Of a stretch of DNA of 64,000 nt, positions 7,528-14,519 are shown piece by piece; position 1 is the stretch's first letter; each line of letters begins with the position of its first letter. The DNA lies in assembly GCA_025655595.1 (NCBI GenBank), contig JAHXIO010000003.1:62001-126000 (forward strand), read 5' to 3'. The stretch is from Candidatus Thiodiazotropha sp. (ex Monitilora ramsayi) (lineage in GTDB: Bacteria; Pseudomonadota; Gammaproteobacteria; Chromatiales; Chromatiaceae). The notes beneath the pieces were generated by a model. It had not been told where the DNA came from. It ran no database searches and saw only the letters and a list, made by a program, of their open reading frames with translations. Made by a program: the position numbers and the translations under genes.

Positions 7528-7932
7528 ATGAAGTTAGCAATTATGGCAATTGTGTGTTTGATACTTGGCGGGGTATTTGGAAGTGTTTTTACGAATATCA
7601 GTCGTAATATAAATCCAGACTATATTCACGTAAGAATACTAGATTACTCAGAATGCGAAGCAACTCAATATAAAATTTTATTCAAAGAAAAAGTTGTATC
7701 GATAGAAGGGCAGCAGATATACGATGAAACCCAAATGATGGCGGCAAAAACAGATCGTATTATAAGAATTCTTCCAAAGAGAAACTCAGACGATAAAATT
7801 GAGTATAGTATTAAGGCATTTTACAAAGATTGCCCTTCACTCATAGGTAAGGGAAGGGTTGTGAAAGCAGGATCATCACTTTATGAATCGATTAGGGATG
7901 GAGCAGTTAACCACCGTGTACGTTCACATTAA
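7528..7932 (+). CDS. Small N-terminally anchored protein of unknown function, integron cassette 5
   Basis: A 134-residue protein with one N-terminal hydrophobic segment (MKLAIMAIVCLILGGVFGSV) that can serve as membrane anchor or uncleaved signal; the rest, with two cysteines (YSECEA and YKDCPS), would face the periplasm. No family is recognised. It lies alone between core sites at 7506 and 8018. No strong ribosome binding site is seen before ATG 7528. Codon usage is AT-rich like the other cassettes. Confidence 0.65.
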   Translation: MKLAIMAIVCLILGGVFGSVFTNISRNINPDYIHVRILDYSECEATQYKILFKEKVVSIEGQQIYDETQMMAAKTDRIIRILPKRNSDDKIEYSIKAFYKDCPSLIGKGRVVKAGSSLYESIRDGAVNHRVRSH

Positions 7933-7962
7933 GGTGGTATGCGCCAGCAGCGGGTAACGTCG

Positions 7963-8024
7963 CGCTTAATAAAGAAAGGCGCCCGATGCGCAAAAAGCGC
8001 GCTCGGGTGCTTTAAACGTTAGAG
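7963..8024 (+). repeat. attC site 5 (about 62 bp)
   Basis: R'' CGCTTAAT (7963-7970) complements the left core GTTAAGCG in seven of eight bases; the final base is T instead of C. R' is GTTAGAG (8018-8024). Inner arms AAAGGCGCCCGA and TCGGGTGCTTT pair, with GCGC-AAAAA-GCGC at the tip. Confidence 0.75.
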
Positions 8025-8035
8025 CAAATAAGAAC

Positions 8036-8431
8036 ATGAAAACGTACCACGGAAGCTGCCATTGTGGCCGAATCACATTTTCAATCACAACCAGCATAGA
8101 CAAAGTTGTTGAGTGCAACTGCTCTATATGCTCAAAAAAAGGAACGTTACATCACAGGGTGGCGCCAGAACAGTTCAGTTTGCTTGAAGTAACTGAATCC
8201 TTGTCTCTATATCAATTCGACACAAAAGAGGCAAAACACTATTTTTGCAAAGAGTGCGGCATCCACCCTTTTAGCAATCCGCGAGCAGAGCCAAATATGT
8301 ACAGCATCAACGTAAGATGCCTAGACGACTTTAATCTTGAAAAGGAAGAATATGAAACGGTCAAGTTTGACGGTCGTAATTGGGAAGAAGCAGTAGCAAA
8401 ACTTAATGAGCAATTAAGCTCTAACAAATAG
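8036..8431 (+). CDS. GFA-family (CENP-V/Mss4-like fold) zinc protein, integron cassette 6
   Basis: A 131-residue member of the GFA family, named after glutathione-dependent formaldehyde-activating enzyme; for most members the substrate is unknown. The zinc ligands are visible: GSCHCG at residues 7-12, ECNCSICSKKG near 30-40 and CKECGIHPF near 71-79. The fold is the Mss4-like beta sandwich. GFA proteins are frequent cargo of environmental integron cassettes. The R'' box GCTCTAAC (8418-8425) lies in the last codons and exactly complements the left core GTTAGAGC at 8018, which confirms cassette nature. A complete right half of the final attC is not found. Confidence 0.85.
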   Translation: MKTYHGSCHCGRITFSITTSIDKVVECNCSICSKKGTLHHRVAPEQFSLLEVTESLSLYQFDTKEAKHYFCKECGIHPFSNPRAEPNMYSINVRCLDDFNLEKEEYETVKFDGRNWEEAVAKLNEQLSSNK

Positions 8432-9339
8432 CTTCCCTACTGCTAGTTGGTCCAAAGAAGTGATCGGTGTCAATTCATAATCTTCTGCATTATTAATTGT
8501 CAACGTACCCAATACACTACCCCATCTCCACCTATTTAACTTTCACCCAAAAAACAAAAACCATGGCATGATTTCAGGAGCTGTCAAGGCAAATGGTTGA
8601 CCCGGAGAGGGGTTTTCGGAACCTCACGACGCTTTTTCGGAAACTGACGACACAAATAATGAAACACATGACAGTTTTTCGCGAATTCACGACAATGTTT
8701 TTCGAACTGTTGGGATTATTTCGCTCGTTGATGAGCCAAAAATGCTCCGTGATTGAATAAATTACAGTCAATCTCGAGCGAAATCGCTTCGTGAGTTGAT
8801 TTATTTTTGTCGTGAATTCGCAAAATAATTCAAAGCAGTTGAACAAAAGGCTTCGTGAGTTCGATTATTTCCTCCGACAGGTCAGTTATTCGTGCCGAGC
8901 AGTCTATTATTCGAGGGGTTGGCTACCCGATGAGGGTCACCGGTTATGTTCATAACCTGGCCAGCGGGGACTATCTGCCAGGCTTGAGCCGGTTCAGCCT
9001 CCGTTTCGGAGGACTTTCGGCCGCCGTTATTTCTGAAGCTGCTGCCCATCATGGTATGTGATGGTGTACACGGAACGATATCAGACAGCTCATCACTCTA
9101 TGTGTTGACAAATAGACAATGGCACTTTATCAGATAATTGGATTGATAGGTCCAAAGTAGGTTGATAAGCACATACTATTCAATAAAGGTATTTTACGAT
9201 GTCAGAAAACCGATATATATTTACAAAATCAAATTATAGAAAACGAAAGCATCAATAGAATACAAAATAGTGAATCTATCCAGTCCAACAATGCTGGTTC
9301 GCTATGGCATGTCAGGTATATCCATGTTAGGCAATATGA
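8432..9339. other. Gene-poor region with short repeat cluster
   Basis: About 900 AT-rich bases at the end of the cassette array. Open frames here (for example 8574-8846 on the minus strand and 8855-9061 on the plus strand) show no family resemblance and no good ribosome binding site. The main content is the repeat cluster at 8610-8872. The stretch 9060-9340 shows nothing I can name. Confidence 0.5.
8610..8872. repeat. Cluster of short direct and inverted repeats
   Basis: Three related units on the plus strand share TTTTCG-nnAA-nnnACGAC: near 8613-8630, 8634-8651 and 8675-8694. Two further units carry CTTCGTGAGTT followed by an ATTATTT-like tail (near 8787 and 8850), and TTGTCGTGAATTCGC (near 8807) is the inverted form of GCGAATTCACGACA (near 8681). 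Spacing is irregular. This could be a multi-site operator, a folded RNA or the remains of a mobile element end. Confidence 0.55.
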
Positions 9340-9684
9340 ATGGGTAAAAAAGAGAATATGGGAAGGAATCCCACGGAAAAAGAACTCCGAGCGGCGCAGA
9401 GGGTGCTTGAGCTTCACCCGCTACAGCAAAGAAATCATCCTTCTGCCGTACTCGCTGATCACAGTAAATTGGCTCACATCAATACTTACGGATCTCTACC
9501 GGAGTTTTATCTGGATCAGCCGTTTGTCTGCCGTCTATGTGGCAAGCGGGAAATATGGAAAGCCGAAGATCAAAAGTGGTATTACGAAGAGGCCAAAGGT
9601 CACATAGATGCACGGGCGGTGGAATGTCATAACTGCCGTAAGGCGAAGAGATCTGGAAGTGCACATCCAGTCCAGAAATCTTAA
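9340..9684 (+). CDS. Zinc-ribbon domain protein
   Basis: A protein of up to 114 residues with a probable zinc-ribbon domain at the C-terminal half: FVCRLCGKREIWKAEDQKWY then VECHNCRKAKR, four cysteines in two CxxC pairs with the conserved W-K-A-x-x-Q-K-W-Y centre of this family. The role of the family is not established. The N-terminal part (RVLELHPLQQRNHPSAVLAD) is helical. ATG 9340 or ATG 9358 may be the start; neither has a strong ribosome binding site. It is a single gene; the next gene is on the other strand. Confidence 0.7.
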   Translation: MGKKENMGRNPTEKELRAAQRVLELHPLQQRNHPSAVLADHSKLAHINTYGSLPEFYLDQPFVCRLCGKREIWKAEDQKWYYEEAKGHIDARAVECHNCRKAKRSGSAHPVQKS

Positions 9685-9742
9685 GGGTTTTAGGAGATGT
9701 CAGCTCACATAGATACTAAAGTTAGTGTTTCTTAGTCATTGG

Positions 9743-10105
9743 CTATCTGCGACAGGGAAATGCCTGCCTGAATGCGGGTACGACAGTTTGCAAGGCCGGT
9801 CTTCTCAGTTTGTTTTTATGATTTGATGCATAGGCGATATAAGTCTGTTTCAATTGCTGGGTGACGATGGCTGTCTCCCCTGTCTCCGGTATGCAGAATG
9901 CCTTGCCGTTGAGAGTATCGGCAACGCCCTTTAAGTAACCGAGGCATAGGCCGTAGCGAATACCGGCTGAGGCGTTACCTTTGAGCGCCTGCTGTTCGCT
10001 CATGCAGGTGTCTAGAATTTCTGCTCCAATCTCTTCCAGTGCAATTGCCTGCATGGGGTGTGTGGATAGACAGAGGATAAGCCACATGAGCGGATTACGT
10101 ATCAT
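9743..10105 (-). CDS. Rap1a/Tai family-like exported protein
   Basis: A 120-residue protein with an N-terminal signal-like segment (MIRNPLMWLILCLST) and the pattern of the Rap1a/Tai fold: ILDTCMS, YGLCLGYLKGVADTL, FCIPETGE, and a final VVPAFRQAFPC. Rap1a was described as periplasmic immunity protein against a Serratia type VI secretion amidase-type effector, with disulfides formed by these cysteines; many family members stand alone with unknown function. A good ribosome binding site (AGGAGCTGGACC-ATG) supports the start. No type VI effector or secretion gene is visible in the window, so a role as orphan immunity protein is only a possibility. Confidence 0.65.
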   Translation of the reverse strand: MIRNPLMWLILCLSTHPMQAIALEEIGAEILDTCMSEQQALKGNASAGIRYGLCLGYLKGVADTLNGKAFCIPETGETAIVTQQLKQTYIAYASNHKNKLRRPALQTVVPAFRQAFPCRR

Positions 10106-10368
10106 GGTCCAGCTCCTTAGTTCGAGTTGTATCTGTACTTGATCTCGGGGATAAAGGATCGGGAGTTGTCCCGGTTAATCTGTGGTCGGCCTTAGATTTC
10201 TCACTGTGAGTATATGGAGCGGTGTTGATTAACGTCGATGCAGGCCGTGTGATGCCTCACCATATAACAGATCAGACTATTCTCATTGACTGGGGTGATA
10301 AATAAATCGCACGCCTTTGAGTTGTTTTTTGTCTAAACTAGTCTGTCATACATTTGACGACTGTGAGT

Positions 10369-10842
10369 ATGATAAGGATGAAGCTTTTATCATTGCTGTT
10401 TTTTGGTTTTTTGATACAACCAACGTTATCAGTGGCCGATGCCCCGAAGGGTTATCCGTTCCAATCTTTTGATGAGGCTATGACCCAGTCCCAGCAGGAG
10501 TCCAAGCTCTTGTTCGTCTACTTCGGCCGCTACGGTTGTGGTTATTGTGAGAAGACCAATCAGGAGGCGTTTATCGACCCCGAGGTCAAACGGCGTTATT
10601 CGGAGCACTATGCGCTGGCCTACGTGGATGCAGAGAGCGGCAAACGTCTGCGCCTGCCCAGCGGTGAGCGTATTACAGAACGCGACCTGGGGACTCGGTA
10701 CGACGCACTGGTGACGCCGGTCTTCACCTTTCTCAACCCCAACGGCGAGTCTGTTTATCGCATGGTGGGGGTACAACGTATCGAGGATCTGATCGAGGCG
10801 GATAGCAAGATCCAGTCCGCCCTGGCAAAGGCAAGACAATAA
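10369..10842 (+). CDS. Exported thioredoxin-fold protein (CGYC)
   Basis: A periplasmic thioredoxin-like protein of about 157 residues. The N-terminus (KLLSLLFFGFLIQPTLSVA) is a signal peptide. The active site is FGRYGCGYCEKTN, a CxxC with Gly-Tyr between the cysteines; the cis-proline region reads ALVTPVFTFLNPNG. This resembles SoxW/thioredoxin_7-type reductases that keep sulfur-oxidation or cytochrome c proteins reduced. ATG 10369 gives the most natural signal peptide; TTG 10354 and ATG 10378 are alternatives. The stop TAA shares its last base with the ATG of the next gene, so both are coupled. Each half of the double thioredoxin at 53.4 kb resembles this protein. Confidence 0.8.
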   Translation: MIRMKLLSLLFFGFLIQPTLSVADAPKGYPFQSFDEAMTQSQQESKLLFVYFGRYGCGYCEKTNQEAFIDPEVKRRYSEHYALAYVDAESGKRLRLPSGERITERDLGTRYDALVTPVFTFLNPNGESVYRMVGVQRIEDLIEADSKIQSALAKARQ

Positions 10843-12080
10843 TGATCCGCAAGCGTCTTGCGGTGCTGTTGTTGCTGGCGCCGTTCTCCGCCGCATTCGC
10901 AGAGCTGTGGGAGTTCGAATCGGCCGTGGATGTGACGGCAGCGTCTAACGGTGGCAAAGCTAATTTTTTTCACCATCTGGACTCCGCAGGGCGTCGTAAT
11001 ATCGCCACGAATTCCGATGGAGTTGCCATCACCTGGGAGGATGACAGGGATGGGACTCCCAGGATCTATCTGGCTTACAAAGGACTGGATGAGAGTGCAT
11101 TCAGTCGTGAGGTCCGGCTCAGTGGTGAAGGTGAGGCCTATGAGCCGACGATCATCGCTTTGGATAGATCGCGCTATGCCGTTGCCTGGGAGGAGAACGG
11201 GCATGTGATGACAAGATCGGTCAGCATCGATGGCAAGGTGGAGCTGGGGCAGGTTGTACAGCTCAGCGAAACGGCGGGAGCGCAGGCAAATCTGACACAG
11301 GGAAATCGGGTTGCCTATGCTCTGTGGTCCGAACGCGCCAGTCGTTATGGACGGATCAGGTATCGTCCCATGACGGTCGATGAGAGTGGGACATTTCAAC
11401 TTGGTGAAGGCTGCTACATCGATCCGATACCGCCAGCAGATGAACAACTCTATCCCACCGCCGCTGTTTCCGGTGATGAGCTGATCGTCGTCTGGGAGGA
11501 CCGCCGGCCAAAACACACCATCATCATGGCGGCTACGGGACAGAGTGGAAAGCCCTGCCAATTCAGCGAGCCACTACGTATCAGTGAGAAACCGGATGGC
11601 CGAGATCTGCCTTATGGCACCGGGCATGGGGTCTCCCGTGTTGCGCTTGGGACATTCGGTAAGGAGAAGGTATTCGCTGCCTGGGCCGATAAACGCAATT
11701 TTCGTGACGGCTACGACATCTGGGGCGCGGAGTACACGCCTGATGAAACGGGTTTCCGCACTAATGAAAAGGTGCAGGACGATTTCAGCGGACTCTCGAA
11801 GCAGCGCAATGCCACCGTGGATGGCCATGCCAACGGATTGCTGGTTGTGGCCTGGAGTGACGAGCGTGAGGGACATACTGACGTTATGCTGAGCTGGCGT
11901 GAGCAGGGTGAGTGGAGTGACGATTGGACCGTGTCTGTCGCCTCCGGTGCAGGACATCAGAACAACCCCACTATTGCTCTGGACGATGATGGCAATCTTC
12001 ATGTCGCCTGGGTCGAACGAAAGGCGATCGGTGGGACGACCCGTTTGAAATACGCCTTCGGTAAACTGCAAGGTGATTGA
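10842..12080 (+). CDS. Exported beta-propeller protein (sialidase-like repeats)
   Basis: A 412-residue secreted protein with signal peptide (RLAVLLLLAPFSAAFA). Repeated motifs such as ITWEDDRDGTPRIYLAY, VVWEDRRPKHTIIMA, AAWADKRNFRDGYDIWGA and VAWSDEREGHTDVML mark propeller blades of the BNR/sialidase-like superfamily. No catalytic Asp-Glu-Arg-Tyr set of true sialidases can be recognised, so a binding or scaffolding function is more likely. The start overlaps the thioredoxin stop (TAATG), suggesting that the two periplasmic proteins work together, for example that the thioredoxin acts on a cysteine of the propeller or of its client. There is an isolated CYIDP cysteine and a KPCQF cysteine. Confidence 0.75.
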   Translation: MIRKRLAVLLLLAPFSAAFAELWEFESAVDVTAASNGGKANFFHHLDSAGRRNIATNSDGVAITWEDDRDGTPRIYLAYKGLDESAFSREVRLSGEGEAYEPTIIALDRSRYAVAWEENGHVMTRSVSIDGKVELGQVVQLSETAGAQANLTQGNRVAYALWSERASRYGRIRYRPMTVDESGTFQLGEGCYIDPIPPADEQLYPTAAVSGDELIVVWEDRRPKHTIIMAATGQSGKPCQFSEPLRISEKPDGRDLPYGTGHGVSRVALGTFGKEKVFAAWADKRNFRDGYDIWGAEYTPDETGFRTNEKVQDDFSGLSKQRNATVDGHANGLLVVAWSDEREGHTDVMLSWREQGEWSDDWTVSVASGAGHQNNPTIALDDDGNLHVAWVERKAIGGTTRLKYAFGKLQGD

Positions 12081-12140
12081 CGCCTGATACCGATACCCTC
12101 GTGTCATCTCAATTGAATAGCAATCAGGCTTGGCTTGTTA

Positions 12141-13052
12141 TCATCTCAATAGTTTGTCCCAGGGTAGTCCGGCTTCCGCTTTTTTCCCGATAAACTCCAG
12201 AAACGCCCTTGCAGCTGCCGAGAGATGACGTCGGCTGGGATAGATAGCGTAGAGTCCGTTGGCGTCACTCGCATAGGCATCCAGCACCGTCTGCAGTCTT
12301 TTCTCATCCAGATATTCGGCAACCAGCGGCAAGGGTAGCTGAGCGATACCCAGGCCCTTGAGGCAGGCGTTCAGCGTGAACTCCATCGAGTTGACGATGA
12401 CTCTGCCGGGCATCTGGACGAGTTGCTGGCGCTTGCCTCTACCCAATCGCCAGCCACTGCTCTCTCCGTCGATACCGAAGAGAATGCCGGTGTGACGCTT
12501 GAGATCCTTCAGTGTGCGCAGGGGGGGTGAGGCGGCCAGGTAGTGGGGGCTGGCGCACAACACCAGGTGGGTTTGACCGAGTCGTTTGGCAATCAGGGAA
12601 GAGTCCTCCAGCTTGCCCGCGCGAAAGGCGATGTCGATACGGGCGTCTATCAGGTCGATGACATCGTCGCTGAGGTTGATCTCCATGGAGACTGCCTCGT
12701 GCTCTGTCAGAAACTCCAGCATCCAGTCGCTCATGAATTCCCGTTGCGAGGCGAGCGGCGCGGCGATTCTCAGCACGCCCGAAGGTGTCTGCTGCGATTC
12801 GGTAATCGCTTCATTGGCGTGTGCGATCTCCGACAATGCGCTGCCGCAGCGAAGATAGTAGTCGCGACCGGCATCGGTCAGACGCAATTTGCGTGTGGTG
12901 CGGTGAAGCAGCAGCACGCCCAAGTCATCTTCCAGTTGCGAGACTTTCCTGCTCACGGTCGAACGGGGCAGCCCCAGCCTTTTGGCGGCACTGCTGAAGC
13001 TGCCTTCATCCACGACTGTTGTAAAGATAGCGACTTCATTCAGATCAATCAT
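12141..13052 (-). CDS. LysR-family transcriptional regulator
   Basis: A 303-residue LysR regulator. The N-terminal winged helix-turn-helix is clear: FTTVVDEGSFSSAAKRLGLP, STVSRKVSQLEDDLGVLLLH and RTTRKLRLTDAG. The remainder is the periplasmic-binding-protein-like effector domain. It belongs to the CrgA-like subgroup by appearance (SGVLRIAAP, FRAGKLEDSSL). I chose ATG 13052, giving MIDLNEVAIF and normal length, over an upstream ATG at 13139 that would add 29 atypical residues. It is divergent from the NmrA-type gene, which starts 105 bases away, so it probably controls that gene and itself from the shared region. Confidence 0.9.
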   Translation of the reverse strand: MIDLNEVAIFTTVVDEGSFSSAAKRLGLPRSTVSRKVSQLEDDLGVLLLHRTTRKLRLTDAGRDYYLRCGSALSEIAHANEAITESQQTPSGVLRIAAPLASQREFMSDWMLEFLTEHEAVSMEINLSDDVIDLIDARIDIAFRAGKLEDSSLIAKRLGQTHLVLCASPHYLAASPPLRTLKDLKRHTGILFGIDGESSGWRLGRGKRQQLVQMPGRVIVNSMEFTLNACLKGLGIAQLPLPLVAEYLDEKRLQTVLDAYASDANGLYAIYPSRRHLSAAARAFLEFIGKKAEAGLPWDKLLR

Positions 13053-13156
13053 ATTGGTAACAATAATGGAACAGTACATATCATTTATAGTATCTAGTAG
13101 AACAAACTGGAAGCCACTAATCTCTCCAATAGATTCCAAAAACGGAGAGAAAGATC

Positions 13157-14029
13157 ATGACGAAAAAATTGAAAGTGCTGGTCACCGGCGCAACGGGCAA
13201 TCAAGGCGGTGCGGTGGCAAATGCCCTGCTGGAGAGAGGACACAATGTGCGTGCCTTGAGTCGTAATCCTGCATCGGATTCGGCTAGAAAGCTTGCCGAG
13301 CTGGGTGCTGAGGTGGTGTCGGGCAATTTTGACGACAGAGAGAGCGTTTTGAAGGCCCTACAGGACGTCGATGCCTTTTACCTCATGGGCAGCCCTTTTG
13401 AAAGGGGCGCGGATGCAGAAGCGAAGCAGGGGATTGAGCTGGCGGATTTGGCCAAGTCAGCCAAGGTAGGTCACCTGGTTTATGGCTCAGTGGCAAGCGC
13501 CGACACCAATACCGGCATCCCCCATTTCGACAGCAAGTACAAAATTGAGCAGCATATTCGGACGCTCGGTACCCCCTATACCATCAGCGCACCGGTATTC
13601 TTTATGGACAATGTGCTGGCGCCCTGGTCGATCGACAGCCTGAAACAGGGAAAGATCACACAAGCCATGCCGGCGGAGAGGGCGCTGCAACAGATCAGTG
13701 TTAAAAATATTGGCGAATTCGTGGCCAGCCTCATCGAGCGTCGTGAGTCTGTGTTCGGGCACCGTTTTGATATCGCGGGTGACGAACTCACAGGGTTCGA
13801 TATGGCGAAGATATTGTCGCATCAGGCAGTGCGTCAGATCACCTACGAAAGCTTTCCGGTCAGCGATCTGAAGCGGCAGAACAGCGATATGGGAGCCATG
13901 TTCGAATGGTTTGATCAATGTGGCTACTCCGTAGATGTTGCAATGCTGAGACGGGAGTTTCCGGATGTAAAGTGGCAGGACTACCCGACTTGGGCGACCG
14001 AGCAGGATTGGTCAGTGTTGGATGACTGA
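13157..14029 (+). CDS. NmrA/HSCARG-type NAD(P)-binding protein
   Basis: A 290-residue atypical short-chain dehydrogenase. The Rossmann motif VLVTGATGNQGGAVANALL sits at residues 7-25, typical of NmrA-like proteins that bind NAD(P) and often act as redox sensors or as reductases of quinone-like compounds. The catalytic YxxxK of classical SDRs is not obvious. GGAGAG lies about 8 bases before ATG 13157. Divergent from the LysR gene and followed after 36 bases by a VOC protein, with which it may form an operon. Such LysR/NmrA pairs usually respond to electrophilic compounds; here this is inference. Confidence 0.85.
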   Translation: MTKKLKVLVTGATGNQGGAVANALLERGHNVRALSRNPASDSARKLAELGAEVVSGNFDDRESVLKALQDVDAFYLMGSPFERGADAEAKQGIELADLAKSAKVGHLVYGSVASADTNTGIPHFDSKYKIEQHIRTLGTPYTISAPVFFMDNVLAPWSIDSLKQGKITQAMPAERALQQISVKNIGEFVASLIERRESVFGHRFDIAGDELTGFDMAKILSHQAVRQITYESFPVSDLKRQNSDMGAMFEWFDQCGYSVDVAMLRREFPDVKWQDYPTWATEQDWSVLDD

Positions 14030-14065
14030 CCCTATATCACGGGCGGCATGGATGAGGTGACGCTA

Positions 14066-14467
14066 ATGCTGAATATAGAATCGGTCAACCACGTCGGTAT
14101 CCGGATCAGGGACAGGGATGTCTCTGTGGCTTTCTATCGTCTACTGGGTTTCAGTGACGAATCGGATGCCGGTTTTGATGCCGGGCACCCTATCGTTATG
14201 AGACATCCCTGCGGGGTCGTGATCAATCTGCTGGGTCCTGCCGATGCGGGGGAGAGTGACAATATCCTCATGGATGTCGATAAGCGCTATTCCGGTATTA
14301 CTCATCTGGCATTGACAGTCACCTCTCTCGATGAGGCCAAGGACCATTTAAAGACGTGCGATATTCCTCTGACTGGTGCATTCCACTACCGAGGCATGTC
14401 TGCTGTCTTTATCAGGGATCCGGATAGGAATGTAATCGAACTCGATGCCTATGAGACAGGGGAATAA
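14066..14467 (+). CDS. VOC (glyoxalase/dioxygenase fold) protein
   Basis: A protein of about 133 residues in the vicinal oxygen chelate superfamily: NHVGIRIRDRDVSVAFYRLL at the N-terminus, THLALTV in the centre and VFIRDPDRNVIELDAYE at the end. Candidate metal ligands are the two histidines of NHVGI and THLAL and the last glutamate of IELD. The substrate is not predictable. ATG 14066 is preceded by GAGGTGA; ATG 14048 is possible and would add six residues. Located directly downstream of the NmrA-like gene and convergent with the cytochrome gene. Confidence 0.85.
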   Translation: MLNIESVNHVGIRIRDRDVSVAFYRLLGFSDESDAGFDAGHPIVMRHPCGVVINLLGPADAGESDNILMDVDKRYSGITHLALTVTSLDEAKDHLKTCDIPLTGAFHYRGMSAVFIRDPDRNVIELDAYETGE

Positions 14468-14489
14468 AAAAGCCCCGGTAAACCGGGGC
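14466..14489 (-). terminator. Intrinsic terminator of the tetraheme cytochrome gene
   Basis: GCCCCGG and CCGGGGC (14472-14489) pair around TAAA; on the minus strand the stem is followed by a run of six T (14466-14471). Orientation fits the cytochrome gene that ends at 14520. Confidence 0.85.
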
Positions 14490-14519
14490 AAACTGAATAC
14501 TCCCTTCTCTGGAGGCAAG

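Noticed and set aside
8610-8872. Possible CRISPR array in the repeat cluster
   Set aside because: Units are imperfect, occur in both orientations and are irregularly spaced; there are no uniform spacers and no cas genes.
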